A stretch of 48,865 bases of DNA, taken from assembly GCF_900659635.1 (NCBI RefSeq), contig NZ_CAACVB010000034.1:1-48865 (forward strand), in the 5' to 3' direction. Below are positions 1 through 8,860 of the stretch, one piece after another. The DNA comes from Actinomadura roseirufa. Lineage in GTDB: Bacteria; Actinomycetota; Actinomycetes; Streptosporangiales; Streptosporangiaceae. Below the pieces are notes generated by a model. That model was not told the origin of the DNA. It did no database searches and was given only the letters and a program-made list of their open reading frames with translations. How positions within the stretch are numbered: position 1 is the first letter of the stretch; every line of letters begins with the position of its first letter. The translations under genes were made by a program, and so were the position numbers.

Positions 1-107
1 CCCGCCGCCCGCGACCGGGCGGTCCGGCGCGCCGGACCGGCCCGCCGGCCGCCGGGACCATCGGACGGGTCGTGCCCGGACGCGCACGTCACCAGGTCCG
101 CGGTCAT
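1..107 (-). CDS. Start of next gene in the peptide-ABC operon (partial; probable second permease)
   Basis: The reverse strand has an ATG at 107-105 that overlaps the TGA of the upstream permease gene in an ATGA arrangement. The frame then stays open to the window edge (35 codons) with mostly G or C in third positions. The visible residues are Ala, Gly, Arg and Pro rich and contain no recognisable domain. DppB-type permease genes are usually followed by a DppC-type permease whose N-terminus is a short variable cytoplasmic tail, which would fit. This is inference from position and overlap; the identity cannot be confirmed from 35 residues. Confidence 0.4.
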   Translation of the reverse strand, partial: MTADLVTCASGHDPSDGPGGRRAGPARRTARSRAA

Positions 108-1105
108 GGGCGCGGCCCCGTCCGGACGCGGGGGTCGAGGATCCCGTAGACGAGATCCGACGCGAGGCCGGCCAGCAGGACCGCGCACACGGCGACGCAG
201 TCGACGGCCGCGACCACGTTGACGTCGCCCTGGGTGATGGCGTCGACGAGCCATTCGCCCATCCCGTGCCAGCCGAAGAGCTTCTCGGTGAACATGGCGC
301 CGAGGAGGAGCAGCCCGAAGGCGTAGGCGAAGTACGTGGTCATGGGGATCAGCGCCGTGCGCAGCCCGTGCCGCAGCAGCGCGTCCCGGCGGCGGAGCCC
401 CTTGGCCCGGGCGGTGCGCACGAAGTCGGCGTGCAGCACGTCCAGCATCAGCCCGCGCTGGTAGCGGCTGTACAGGGCCAGCTGGGCAAGGGCGATCGTG
501 GCGGTCGGGAGCAGCAGGTGGCGGGCCCGGTCGCCGAGGGCGCCCAGCACGCCGAACGGCCCGTCGGACGCTCCGGGGCCGGACTCGCCGACCCACTCGA
601 ACAGGCGCACCCCGGTCATCTCGTTGACCTTGCTCGCGACCATCTGCAGCAGCACCGCCAGGACGAACACCGGCACGGCCAGGAGCAGGCAGGAGGTGAA
701 CGTGATGAGCCGGTCCGCGGCGCGACCGTGCCTGACGGCCGCGTAGGCGCCGAGCAGCACGCCCAGGACGCCGCCCAGGAGGGCGCCGAGCGGGATCAGG
801 CGGAGGCTCACGCCGAGGCGCCGCCACAACTCGGCGTTGACGGGCCTGTCCTCCCAGGTGCGGCCGAAGTCTCCGCGCGCCACGCCCGCGGCCCAGGTGC
901 CGTAGCGCTCGGCCAGCGGCGCCCGGTCGTCGAGGTTGAGCCGGGCGAGGTGCGCCTCGATGACGGCCTCGGGCGGGCGTGGGATGCGCCCGTCGAAGTT
1001 GGAGCGCGGCCGGAGCGCGGTCGCCGCGAGCAGGTAGGCGAGGCTCGCGGCGAGGACGGCCAGCACGAGGTACCCCGAAAGCCGGCGCAGCAGGAACGCC
1101 GCCAT
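104..1105 (-). CDS. Peptide/nickel-type ABC transporter permease (DppB-like)
   Basis: Inner-membrane permease of 333 residues, the family's usual length. The N-terminal membrane segment (about residues 4-26, after MAAFLLRRL) is followed by a periplasmic-type region containing the DppB-like stretch YGTWAAGVARGDFGRTWEDR. Several further hydrophobic segments follow. The cytoplasmic EAA-type loop reads DFVRTARAKGLRRRDALLRH, which contacts the ATPase subunit. The ATG at 1105 is chosen because GGAGGGGGG lies just upstream; an in-frame ATG at 1132 has no ribosome site. The next gene downstream starts in an ATGA overlap, so this is the first visible gene of a transporter operon leaving the window. 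Substrate cannot be told; oligopeptide is the usual annotation. Confidence 0.85.
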   Translation of the reverse strand: MAAFLLRRLSGYLVLAVLAASLAYLLAATALRPRSNFDGRIPRPPEAVIEAHLARLNLDDRAPLAERYGTWAAGVARGDFGRTWEDRPVNAELWRRLGVSLRLIPLGALLGGVLGVLLGAYAAVRHGRAADRLITFTSCLLLAVPVFVLAVLLQMVASKVNEMTGVRLFEWVGESGPGASDGPFGVLGALGDRARHLLLPTATIALAQLALYSRYQRGLMLDVLHADFVRTARAKGLRRRDALLRHGLRTALIPMTTYFAYAFGLLLLGAMFTEKLFGWHGMGEWLVDAITQGDVNVVAAVDCVAVCAVLLAGLASDLVYGILDPRVRTGPRP

Positions 1106-1475
1106 GTCCCCCCTCCCCGGCGCTGAGAACAATCACAGGATGCTACTGATCGTTCACGTTCCGCGCGCAGAAACGCCGGGGAGCGCCCCTTTGACGGTCC
1201 GCCGAAACAGAAGCCGGTCTACCCGCGGCGCCATAAAGACCTGGCCGGACGGTGGGCAGCGAAAGACCGGCTCGCCACGTCCCGGGGCCGGATGCGACCT
1301 CGGGCTTCGTCACACGAGGGCCGCCTCTCGCTTCCCCTCCGCCCCGCTCGCGGTCCGGAGGCGCCGAGGGGGAGGGGCCCGGGAGAGCCCCAGGGACGCC
1401 CTCAGAAAGCGGATGTTCGTTCCTTCAAGGAGCGGGGAACTTGTCCGGAACGGACGTTCGTTTTATGTTGGCGCC
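1106..1475. other. Divergent intergenic region between ABC permease and tetR
   Basis: About 370 bases between two divergently transcribed genes, so it must hold both promoters. Near the tetR end lies a palindrome, listed separately, and a related half-site GTTCGTTCC around 1414-1422. I see no convincing small gene. Open frames crossing it are Arg- and Pro-rich and look like shadows. Confidence 0.5.
1448..1459. promoter_or_regulatory. Candidate TetR operator upstream of tetR
   Basis: GAACG-GA-CGTTC is an inverted repeat with perfect 5-base arms, ending 16 bases before the tetR start codon. It is followed by TTTTATGTT, which contains a plausible -10 (TATGTT). GAACGnnCGTTC-like sites are common for TetR/AcrR regulators, so autorepression is likely, and the divergent permease operon may be controlled from here too. 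Inference only. Confidence 0.45.
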
Positions 1476-2087
1476 ATGCCCAGGGTCAGCGAAGAGCACC
1501 TCGAACGGCGCCGCCGGCAGATCCTCGACGCGGCGCACGCCTGCTTCGTCCGCAAGGGCGTCAACGAGACGTCGATGCAGGACATCTTCGCTCAGTCCGG
1601 GCTCTCGGCCGGGGCCGTGTACCGGTACTTCACGAGCAAGAACGAGATCATCGAGGCCGTCACCTCCACGGCGATCGGCGACCTCCACACCTTCTTCGCC
1701 GACCTCGCCGCCCGCGACCCGCTCCCCTCCCTGGACGAGATGGTCCTGCAGCTCGCCAGGAGGGTCGTCGCCCTCTCCGGCGAGGACGGCCCGATGCGCC
1801 TCGCACCCCAGACCTGGGGCCTCGCGATGCACGATCCCGAACTCCGCCGCTACGTGGCGGACAACCTGCGCAGCCTCCGGGACACGTGGAGGTCCTACAT
1901 GCGCCGCCTCATCGCGGCCGGGCTGCTCCCGCCGGATGCGGACATCGACGCCGCGGGCAAGACGTTGCTCGGCCTCATGCCCGGCTTCGTCCTGCAGCGC
2001 CTCCTGCTGGGGGACGTCACGCCGGAGGAGCTCCAACGCGGGATCAGAGCGCTGTCGCGCGACAGCGTGCTGACGCTCCTGCCCTGA
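1476..2087 (+). CDS. TetR/AcrR family transcriptional regulator
   Basis: 203 residues. The N-terminal TetR helix-turn-helix occupies about residues 10-56 (RRRQILDAAHACFVRKG, then TSMQDIFAQSGLSAGAVYRY and FTSKNEIIEAV). The ligand domain is all-helical and ends in a GLMPGF...RLLLGD stretch typical of the C-terminal helices. The ATG at 1476 is chosen because the protein then begins a few residues before the DNA-binding helix, and upstream codons in the same frame look non-coding. It is divergent from the peptide-type ABC permease and carries a palindrome in its own promoter. It probably controls itself and perhaps that transporter. The inducer is unknown. Confidence 0.85.
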   Translation: MPRVSEEHLERRRRQILDAAHACFVRKGVNETSMQDIFAQSGLSAGAVYRYFTSKNEIIEAVTSTAIGDLHTFFADLAARDPLPSLDEMVLQLARRVVALSGEDGPMRLAPQTWGLAMHDPELRRYVADNLRSLRDTWRSYMRRLIAAGLLPPDADIDAAGKTLLGLMPGFVLQRLLLGDVTPEELQRGIRALSRDSVLTLLP

Positions 2088-2558
2088 CCCCTGGACCACC
2101 CCGATACTTCGGGTTTCAACCACGCCCGAAACAGGGGATCTCACCTCACAGACCGCGTTCCCCCGGTTATTCACGTGACTTCTGGGATACGTGTGCACGT
2201 TGCGGGCCCGTTGGGCGTCCTACGGCGTGAGTGTGTCGCTTGTCGTGAAGGTGTGCCCGTTGTCCGTTGTCCGTTGCCCGTCGCCCGTGCCGATCAGCCG
2301 GTGGCCGGTCGCCGGCGCGCGCCCGGATCCGGATCCGGACCACATCCGTCCTGTTCGTCCCGTCCGTCCAGGTAGTCCCATCTGGTTCTCTCCGTCCGCT
2401 TCCGCGGTTACCATCGCGACACGCGCGGCGGATCCGCGTCGAAGTCGCGTTTCCGCAGCGTGGGGTCCCCGTGTCCTGAGGCGGACGCCCCTGTGCACCA
2501 GGGCGGGGAGCAGGACGTTTTAACATTTCATTACCTTTGAGTCCCCCGGGAGCACACC
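2088..2558. other. 471-base intergenic region, degenerate short repeats
   Basis: No gene is supported here. About 2259-2290 holds a degenerate tandem of TTGTCCG / TTGCCCG / TCGCCCG units, and about 2325-2370 holds further GGATCC- and CGTCC-rich simple sequence. The last 40 bases before the kinase gene (2517-2540) are unusually A/T-rich for this genome (TTTTAACATTTCATTACC), which marks the likely promoter of the kinase. Frames crossing the region are Arg/Pro/Gly-rich shadows. Confidence 0.5.
2100..2113 (+). terminator. Weak hairpin after tetR
   Basis: CCCGA-TACT-TCGGG followed by TTTC lies 12 bases after the tetR stop. The stem is only 5 bp, so this is a weak candidate terminator. Confidence 0.3.
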
Positions 2559-4520
2559 ATGGAGACGGTGGAACACGACCGCAGGGTGGGACGCGCGGCG
2601 TTCCTGCTGGCCCTCGCGGCTGTCCTGACCGTCGCGGCGTCACTGGTGCTGGGCGCCTGGGTGCCCGCCGGGCGGCGCCTGGTCTGGTGGCACCCGGAGA
2701 TCGTCATCGCGCTCTTCTGGGCACCGGGCGGCGCGGTCCTGCTGCGCCACCGGCCGGGCCTGCGCGTCGGCTGGCTCATGCTCGGGTCCGGCTGCAGCGC
2801 GGCCGTGTACATCCTGGTCCTCAACCTGGGCCCCTGGTTCGAGCTGCACCACTGGGCGGGGGCCGGGTTCCTCACCTGGCTCGGCACCTGGCTCTGGGCG
2901 ATCGACACCTACGCCCTGACGCTCGTCCTGCCACTGATCTTCCCGGACGGGCGGCTGGTGTCGCGCTGGTACCGGCCCGTCCTGCTCATGGCCTGCCTCG
3001 TCCCGGTCGTCGTGTGCGTGCACCTCACGATCGACCCGGACGCCCGGAGCTTCCACAACGGGGTCTCGGTCTACCCCTTCCAGGACATCCCCGTGCCGAT
3101 CAGCGCGCTCATCATCGCCACGCTGCTCGGCGGGCTGGTGTCGATCATCGTCCGGTTCGTGCGGTCGCCCCCGGACGTCCGGCGTCAGATCGCCTGGGTC
3201 GTCTACCCGGGCGTGCTGGCCCAGGCGATCATCTACATCGGGGAGAACAGCCGGATCGGCGACCCGGTCCGCAACGTGACGATCGCCGCGGTGCCGATCT
3301 GCATCGCGATCGCCATCACCCGCTACCGGCTGTACGACATCGACCTCGTGGTCAGCCGGACGCTGGTGTACGCCGGCCTCGTCGTGGTCATCACCGGCGT
3401 GTACTTCGCGCTGGTCGGCGCCGCCAGCCTGCTGGCGCACGGCCGCGGCACGCTCGCCGGGCTCGCCGGGGCCGTCGCGGCCGGCGCGGTGTTCGAGCCG
3501 GTCAGGCGGCGGCTCCAGCGCGCCGTGGACGGGCTGATCCACGGCGAGCGCGACCCCTACCGGATCGCCGACCGGCTCAACCGGCGGCTGCAGACCGCCG
3601 CCGACCCGGGCGCCGCGCTCGCCGTCGCCGCCGAGGTGGCGCGCTCGGCGCTGCACGCCACCGGCGTCATGATCGAGGTGCTGGACCGGGACGGCCGGAC
3701 GATCGCGGCCGAGGACGGCCTGCTCGGCGACCGGCCCCAGCTGATCCCGCTGGTGTGGCACGGCGAGCCGGTGGGCCGGCTGCTGTTCGGCGTCACCCGG
3801 CCGCCCGACGCGCGCCTGTCCGGCATCCTCGCCCGCAACCTGGCGGAACTGGCCAACGCGGCGCGGCTCGCCGCGGACGTGCAGCGCTCCCGCGAGCACA
3901 TCCTGCGCACCCGGGAGGAGGAGCGGCGGCGGCTGCGCCGCGACCTGCACGACGGGCTCGGCCCGACGCTGGCCAGCCTCGCCATGACGGTGGACGCGGC
4001 GCGCATCACGCTGAAGACCGACCCGGCGGCCGTGGACGCGCTGCTGGAGAACCTGCGCGCGACGATGGGCCGGACCATCGGCGACATCCGCGAGCTGGTC
4101 TACGGGCTGCGCCCGCCCGCGCTGGACGACCTGGGCTTGGCCGGGGCCATCCAGGCGCTCGGCGGCGTCGTCGCGACGGGCGACGGCCCCAAGGTGGACG
4201 TGCACGTGGAGGGCGACCTGGAGCGGCTGCCCGCCGCCGCCGAGGTCGCGGCGTACCGGATCGTGCAGGAGGCCCTCACCAACGTGCACCGGCACGCGAA
4301 GGCCGACTGCGCGGAGGTCCGGCTTTACCTGAACGGCGACCTGCACGTCACCGTGAACGACGACGGGGTGGGGCTGCCTTCACGGTTGCGCTCCGGAATC
4401 GGCATGTCCTCCATGCGCGAGCGCGCGGCCGAGCTGGGCGGTTCCTGCACCGTGGGCCCGGGGCCCAGGGGCGGCACCCTGGTGCGCGCCCGGCTGCCCG
4501 TCAACGGAGCCCATCTGTAG
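2559..4520 (+). CDS. Membrane sensor histidine kinase, NarL/HisKA_3 type, orphan
   Basis: 653 residues. The N-terminal half has about nine hydrophobic segments (residues 12 to about 310) with the charged linker YRLYDIDLVVSR, common in actinobacterial multi-pass sensor kinases. A linker or GAF-like region follows (about 345-440). The dimerisation box reads RRRLRRDLHDGLGPTLASLA, with His464 as the predicted phosphorylation site. The N-box is YRIVQEALTNVHRHA (Asn575), the D-box is NDDGVGL, and the G-box is GIGMSSMRERA starting at Gly613, so the ATPase domain is complete. The protein should autophosphorylate and pass phosphate to a LuxR-type response regulator, but none is adjacent. The ATG follows GGGAG at a suitable distance. 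The signal sensed is unknown. Confidence 0.9.
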   Translation: METVEHDRRVGRAAFLLALAAVLTVAASLVLGAWVPAGRRLVWWHPEIVIALFWAPGGAVLLRHRPGLRVGWLMLGSGCSAAVYILVLNLGPWFELHHWAGAGFLTWLGTWLWAIDTYALTLVLPLIFPDGRLVSRWYRPVLLMACLVPVVVCVHLTIDPDARSFHNGVSVYPFQDIPVPISALIIATLLGGLVSIIVRFVRSPPDVRRQIAWVVYPGVLAQAIIYIGENSRIGDPVRNVTIAAVPICIAIAITRYRLYDIDLVVSRTLVYAGLVVVITGVYFALVGAASLLAHGRGTLAGLAGAVAAGAVFEPVRRRLQRAVDGLIHGERDPYRIADRLNRRLQTAADPGAALAVAAEVARSALHATGVMIEVLDRDGRTIAAEDGLLGDRPQLIPLVWHGEPVGRLLFGVTRPPDARLSGILARNLAELANAARLAADVQRSREHILRTREEERRRLRRDLHDGLGPTLASLAMTVDAARITLKTDPAAVDALLENLRATMGRTIGDIRELVYGLRPPALDDLGLAGAIQALGGVVATGDGPKVDVHVEGDLERLPAAAEVAAYRIVQEALTNVHRHAKADCAEVRLYLNGDLHVTVNDDGVGLPSRLRSGIGMSSMRERAAELGGSCTVGPGPRGGTLVRARLPVNGAHL

Positions 4521-4570
4521 CGGCACTTTCGCCGCCGTACCCGTGGGAACTCGGCCGGGCCACCCGGTGG

Positions 4571-4616
4571 GAGGGCCGGTGACCGCCCCCCGCCAAGAAG
4601 GTCGCCACCGGCCCTC
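4571..4616. terminator. Hairpin between convergent kinase gene and dapF
   Basis: Perfect 11-base arms GAGGGCCGGTG (4571-4581) and CACCGGCCCTC (4606-4616) enclose a 24-base loop with an inner GACC/GGTC pair. It lies about 50 bases past the kinase stop and before the end of the convergent dapF, so it can serve both strands. There is no T-run, which is usual in high-GC actinomycetes. Confidence 0.55.
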
Positions 4617-4784
4617 GGGCTCCGCACGGCGCCGGGGCTCCCATCCCGGTCCATACGGGCCATTCACCAGAGGGTGTGCAAGAAGAAAGTTATGCCGCTC
4701 CGGGTCCCGTTGGAGAGGGACAGTAGTCCCGTTCGATCCGGGACCGCCGGAATTTCGGTCGAATCGCAGGTCGTAAGGGGGCGC

Positions 4785-5657
4785 TCAGATCCAGCCGGGA
4801 CGGGTCTCGCCCTCGGCGACCAGGACGGCCGGGCCCTTCAGACGGCTCGTCCCGCTGTCGAGGGTCACCGTCACGCGTCCACCGGGAACATCGACGGTCC
4901 ACTCCCCCTCGGGCAGGGCGTCGCCGCCCGTGCCCCGGGCCTGCGCGGCGGCCGCCGCGGCGACGGCGACGGTCCCGGTTCCGCAGGACCTCGTCTCGCC
5001 GGAGCCGCGCTCGTACACCCGCATCTCCAGGTGCCGTTCGCCGACCGGCCGGTAGAACTCGATGTTGACCCCGTCCGGAAAGGCCACCGGGTCGAAGCCC
5101 GGGGCGCGCGACAGGTCGAGCGCCGCGACGGGCTCCTCCACCGCGCAGGCCAGGTGGGGGTTCCCCATCGAGACGCCCGTCCCCGGGAACGACCTGCCCG
5201 CCATGGACGCCTCGCCCGGGCCGAGCAGCCGGGGCGGGCCCATGTCCACGCTCACGTCGCCGGACGCGCCCAGCGACACGCGCCGCGCCCCCGCGCGCGT
5301 GGCGACGTCCCACTCGCCGGGCGGGGCGAGGCCGGCCTCGACCAGGTAGCGGGCGAAGACCCGCAGCCCGTTCCCGCACATCTCGGCGACGCCGCCGTCG
5401 GCGTTGCGATAGTCCATGAACCATTCGGCGTCCGCCAGGCCCGCGCCCGCCGCCCCGGTCGGCCCACTGCCCGTCCCACTGCCCGTCTCCAGGCCCGCCG
5501 CCTTGGCCCGGACGACGCGCAGGACGCCGTCGGCGCCGATTCCCGCCCGCCGGTCGCACAGCCGCCGCACGGCCTCCGGCGTGAGATCGAGGGCGCCGTC
5601 CGGGTCGGGCAGGATCACGAAGTCGTTCTCGGTGCCGTGCCCCTTCACAAACCGCAT
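4785..5657 (-). CDS. dapF: Diaminopimelate epimerase
   Basis: Cofactor-free enzyme turning LL-diaminopimelate into meso-diaminopimelate for lysine and peptidoglycan. 290 residues, normal length. Both catalytic cysteines are visible: Cys94 in MCGNG and Cys225 in ETRSCGTGT. The N-terminus (MRFVKGHGTENDF) and GNPH motif are typical. The ATG at 5657 is chosen because the family start begins there, preceded by GAGGT; the frame extends 25 codons further upstream without family resemblance. A Gly/Ser/Thr-rich insertion (about residues 54-75) includes a repeated GSGT unit encoded by a 12-base tandem duplication at 5463-5486. It lies 31 bases after miaA on the same strand, so the two are probably co-transcribed. 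Confidence 0.97.
   Translation of the reverse strand: MRFVKGHGTENDFVILPDPDGALDLTPEAVRRLCDRRAGIGADGVLRVVRAKAAGLETGSGTGSGPTGAAGAGLADAEWFMDYRNADGGVAEMCGNGLRVFARYLVEAGLAPPGEWDVATRAGARRVSLGASGDVSVDMGPPRLLGPGEASMAGRSFPGTGVSMGNPHLACAVEEPVAALDLSRAPGFDPVAFPDGVNIEFYRPVGERHLEMRVYERGSGETRSCGTGTVAVAAAAAAQARGTGGDALPEGEWTVDVPGGRVTVTLDSGTSRLKGPAVLVAEGETRPGWI
5463..5486. repeat. 12-base tandem duplication inside dapF
   Basis: CCCACTGCCCGT occurs twice in direct succession (5463-5474 and 5475-5486), read in frame on the minus strand as repeated GSGT in a surface-loop-like insertion. Confidence 0.9.
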
Positions 5658-5688
5658 ACCTCGATCGTATTGCCTGGCCCAGGTGGTC

Positions 5689-6594
5689 TCAGCGGAGCGG
5701 CTCCAGGGCCCGCTCCAGCAGGTCAGGGGCATCGTGGGGCAGCCACTGGACCCGTGGGTCGCGGCGGAACCACGACTCCTGGCGGCGGGCGAAGCGGCGG
5801 GTCGTCCGGACGGTGTCCGCCTTGGCCTCCTCCTGCGTCCACTCCCCCGCCAGATACCGGAGCACCTGCGCGTACCCGAGCGCGCGACCGGCGGTCACGC
5901 CGTCGCGCAGGCCCCTTTTCTCCAGGGCCCTGACCTCGTCCACGAGGCCCGCGTCCCACATCCGGTCCACGCGCAGGGCTATCCGTTCGTCCAGTACGGC
6001 TCGCGGCACGTTCAACCCGATCTGCACGACCGCGTCGTAGCGGTACCTGTGCTCGGGCATGGTCGCCGTGAAGGGGCGGCCGGAGATCTCGATGACCTCC
6101 AGTGCCCGGACGATGCGGCGGCCGTTGCTCGGCAGGATCGCCTCCGCCGCCGCCGGATCCAGGCCGCGCAGCCGTTCATGGAGCGCACCGGGGCCCGTCC
6201 GCGCCAGTTCCTCCTCCAGGCGCGCGCGCACGGCGGGATCCGTCCCCGGAAACTCCAGGTGGTCGAGTGCCGCCCGCACGTAGAGCCCTGAACCGCCGAC
6301 GAGGACCGGAACCCGGTCCCGGGCCCGTATACCGGCGATCGCCTCGGCGCTGAGCCTCTGGTACTCGGCCACGCTCGCCGTGACCGTCACGTCCCAGACG
6401 TCCAGGAGGTGGTGAGGAACCCCGCGCATCTCCTGGACGTCGAGCTTGGCCGTGCCGATGTCCATTCCGCGGTAGAGCTGCATCGAGTCGGCGTTCACCG
6501 CCTCACCGTCCAGGCGGAGGGCCAGGTCCACGGCGAGGTCGGACTTGCCGGCGGCGGTCGCCCCGACGACCGCGATCACATCTGGAGACGTCAC
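5689..6594 (-). CDS. miaA: tRNA dimethylallyltransferase
   Basis: Transfers the dimethylallyl group to N6 of A37 in tRNAs reading UNN codons. MiaB, encoded nearby, completes the modification. 301 residues with the GTG at 6594. The P-loop GATAAGKSD lies near residues 11-19, with NADSMQLYRGMDIGTAK, GGSGLYVRA and RRIVRALEV as typical MiaA motifs and a C-terminal RRFARRQESWFRRDPR stretch. The start is uncertain: no good ribosome site precedes the GTG, and the frame extends upstream over the divergent antitoxin gene. The GTG matches the family, which has about ten residues before the VIAVVG strand. dapF follows closely. Confidence 0.95.
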   Translation of the reverse strand: MTSPDVIAVVGATAAGKSDLAVDLALRLDGEAVNADSMQLYRGMDIGTAKLDVQEMRGVPHHLLDVWDVTVTASVAEYQRLSAEAIAGIRARDRVPVLVGGSGLYVRAALDHLEFPGTDPAVRARLEEELARTGPGALHERLRGLDPAAAEAILPSNGRRIVRALEVIEISGRPFTATMPEHRYRYDAVVQIGLNVPRAVLDERIALRVDRMWDAGLVDEVRALEKRGLRDGVTAGRALGYAQVLRYLAGEWTQEEAKADTVRTTRRFARRQESWFRRDPRVQWLPHDAPDLLERALEPLR

Positions 6595-6693
6595 AGGCTT
6601 AATTGTGGCAACAGAACGGGTATAGCCCGGTTGTACGGGTGCCGTGCGAAGTCGCGTGGCGCCATCGGCACGAGGGATCCGGGGGGAGAACGA

Positions 6694-6909
6694 ATGTCCA
6701 TCGTCGACAAGGTCAAGCAGATGCTCGGCCAGCACTCTGACAAGGCCAAGCACGCCGTGGACAAGGGTGGGGACAAGTTCGACCAGAAGACCGGCGGGAA
6801 GTACGCCGACAAGGTCGACCAGGCCCAGGAGAAGGCCGACGACTTCATCGACAGGAGCGGTGAGGGCGACGCCGGCGGCGGCACGCCCGGTCCCAACCAG
6901 CCCCACTGA
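6694..6909 (+). CDS. MT0933-like (Rv0909-type) antitoxin family protein
   Basis: 71 residues, hydrophilic and Lys/Asp-rich: MSIVDKVKQMLGQHSDKAK, then a TGGKYADKVDQAQEKADDF stretch and a Gly-rich tail. This is the pattern of the MT0933-type antitoxin family, in which an amphipathic helix is followed by a conserved T-G-G-K-Y segment. GGGGGGAG lies just before the ATG. It is divergent from miaA, whose coding region ends about 100 bases upstream, and convergent with miaB. No toxin-like gene is adjacent, so a working toxin-antitoxin pair is not shown. Similar solitary copies occur in many actinomycetes; the real role is unknown. Confidence 0.8.
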   Translation: MSIVDKVKQMLGQHSDKAKHAVDKGGDKFDQKTGGKYADKVDQAQEKADDFIDRSGEGDAGGGTPGPNQPH

Positions 6910-7051
6910 TCCAGCGCGCCCCTACACCGCATCAGCCCGGCGGGCCGCAGGGGGGCGGACGCGGGTTCACCGCCGCCGACATCGGCGTCCCGCCCCTCGG
7001 CCCGGCCCCTTCCTTTCCGCAGGGCGAGCACCGCGTACCCGCCGCCGGACC

Positions 7052-8605
7052 TCAGGAAGGGGTCGAGCAGCCCGGCGCCACAGCCGCCTGTGCGGCCGGG
7101 CGCCCGATGGAGGGCATGCCCAGCGAAACACCCTTGGCCCCGGCGCCGCCCCCGCCCTGGCGCGCCTCCCACGCGTCTCCGGCGCGGGTGCGCCGGACGG
7201 CCTCGACCGGCTTGTCCGCGACCAGATGGTGCGGCGCCGCGTAGGTGACCTCCACGGTGACCATGTCACCGGGCCGGACCGGCTCGGCCGGCGCCCGGAA
7301 ATGGACCAGGCGGTTGTCGGCGGCACGGCCCGACAGGCGGCGGGTCTCGCCGTCCTTGCGGCCCTCGCCCTCGGCGACCAGGACCTCCAGGGTGCGGCCG
7401 AGCTGCTTCTTGTTCTCCGCCCAGGAGATCTCCTCCTGGAGCGCGACGAGCCGCTCGTAGCGCTCCTGGACGACCTCCTTCGGGAGCTGCCCGTCCATGG
7501 TCGCGGCCGGGGTGCCGGGACGCTTGGAGTACTGGAACGTGAAGGCCGAGCTGAACCGGGCCTCGCGCACCACGTGCAGGGTCTGCTCGAAGTCCGCGTC
7601 GGTCTCGCCCGGGAAGCCCACGATGATGTCCGTCGTGATCGCGGCGTCCGGGATCGCGGCCCGGACCTTCTCGATGATCCCGAGGTAGCGCTCCTGCCGG
7701 TAGGAGCGGCGCATGGCGCGCAGCACCGCGTCCGACCCGGACTGCAAGGGCATGTGCAGCGACGGTGTCACGTTCGGCGTCTCGGCCATGGCGGCGATGA
7801 CGTCGTCGGTGAAGTCCTTGGGGTGCGGCGAGGTGAACCGGACGCGCTCCAGGCCCTCGACCTGCCCGCAGGCGCGCAGGAGACCCGCGAACGCGGACTG
7901 GCCGCCCGCGGTCATCGCCCGGACCTCCTCGGGGGCCGCGGCGAGCGCGCCGAAGCCCGAGCCGTAGGCGTTGACGTTCTGCCCGAGCAGGGTCACCTCG
8001 AGCACGCCCTCGGCGACGAGCGCCTCCACCTCGGCGAGGATCTCGCCCGGGCGGCGGTCCTTCTCCTTGCCTCGCAGAGAGGGGACGATGCAGAAGGTAC
8101 AGGTGTTGTTGCAGCCGACCGAGATCGAGACCCATGCCGCGTAGGGCGACTCCCGCCGGGTGGGCAGCGTCGAGGGGAAGGTCACCAGCGACTCTTCGAT
8201 CTCGACCTGCGCCTCGCTCTGGACGCGCGAGCGCTCCAGCAGGGCGGGAAGCGAGCCGATGTTGTGGGTGCCGAACACCACGTCCACCCACGGCGCACGC
8301 TTGACGATGGTGTCGCGGTCCTTCTGCGCGAGGCATCCGCCCACGGCGATCTGCATGCCGGGGTGACCGTCCTTGACGGGACGCAGGTGACCGAGGTTGC
8401 CGTAAAGGCGGTTGTCGGCGTTCTCCCGGACGGCGCAGGTGTTGAACACCACCACGTCGGGTTCGGTGTCTCCGGCGCGGACGTACCCTGCCGATTCCAG
8501 GAGCCCGGACAGCCGCTCGGAGTCGTGGACGTTCATCTGGCACCCGTAGGTACGGATCTCGTACGTGCGGGGGCCGGTCTCGATAGGCGCACTCATGACA
8601 GTCAT
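7052..8605 (-). CDS. miaB: tRNA-2-methylthio-N6-dimethylallyladenosine synthase
   Basis: Radical-SAM methylthiotransferase acting on i6A37 of tRNA after MiaA. 517 residues. The N-terminal UPF0004 domain has three cluster cysteines: Cys22 in TYGCQMN, Cys57 in FNTCAVREN and Cys91 in GGCLAQKD. The radical-SAM motif GCNNTCTFC holds Cys165, Cys169 and Cys172. A TRAM RNA-binding domain is visible near the C-terminus ([18 protein letters not shown]). The tail of about 60 residues after TRAM is Gly/Ala-rich and unusual. The start is uncertain: ATG at 8605 or 8596, neither with a clear ribosome site. The next promoter upstream serves the divergent gluA. Confidence 0.96.
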   Translation of the reverse strand: MTVMSAPIETGPRTYEIRTYGCQMNVHDSERLSGLLESAGYVRAGDTEPDVVVFNTCAVRENADNRLYGNLGHLRPVKDGHPGMQIAVGGCLAQKDRDTIVKRAPWVDVVFGTHNIGSLPALLERSRVQSEAQVEIEESLVTFPSTLPTRRESPYAAWVSISVGCNNTCTFCIVPSLRGKEKDRRPGEILAEVEALVAEGVLEVTLLGQNVNAYGSGFGALAAAPEEVRAMTAGGQSAFAGLLRACGQVEGLERVRFTSPHPKDFTDDVIAAMAETPNVTPSLHMPLQSGSDAVLRAMRRSYRQERYLGIIEKVRAAIPDAAITTDIIVGFPGETDADFEQTLHVVREARFSSAFTFQYSKRPGTPAATMDGQLPKEVVQERYERLVALQEEISWAENKKQLGRTLEVLVAEGEGRKDGETRRLSGRAADNRLVHFRAPAEPVRPGDMVTVEVTYAAPHHLVADKPVEAVRRTRAGDAWEARQGGGGAGAKGVSLGMPSIGRPAAQAAVAPGCSTPS

Positions 8606-8824
8606 CAAGGGTACGCGCCGGGCACGGTCCGCCCGACATGATCGAAGGCCGCCGCGGACGGCGCCCCGGACCGCATCCGCCGCACCATGATCACCATAAG
8701 GTTACCGGCGAGTTACGAAACGGGTGAACACCCTTCATCCCGGACGCCGCGACTGTTATCACCAGGGGCCCGAACACCCCCGCCGACATGGGTTTTCGTG
8801 ATCGTATCGGTACCGCGCGGAGGC

Positions 8825-8852
8825 TTGCCGGTCGATGTCGATGACGTAAAGT
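8825..8852 (+). promoter_or_regulatory. Candidate promoter giving a leaderless gluABCD transcript
   Basis: TTGCCG (8825-8830) and TAAAGT (8847-8852) are separated by 16 bases and resemble housekeeping -35 and -10 elements. The gluA ATG begins 9 bases after the -10, about where transcription would start. No Shine-Dalgarno sequence precedes the ATG. A leaderless mRNA is therefore suggested, by inference only. Confidence 0.45.
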
Positions 8853-8860
8853 CCGGGCGC

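Noticed and set aside
2220..2498. Frames in the simple-sequence region before the sensor kinase gene
   Set aside because: They are created by degenerate TTGTCCG- and CGTCC-type repeats and have no coding features.
4674..5933. Long plus-strand open frame of 419 codons over dapF and miaA
   Set aside because: It lies antisense to two unmistakable genes, is rich in Arg, Pro and Gly, and matches no family; it is a GC-bias shadow.
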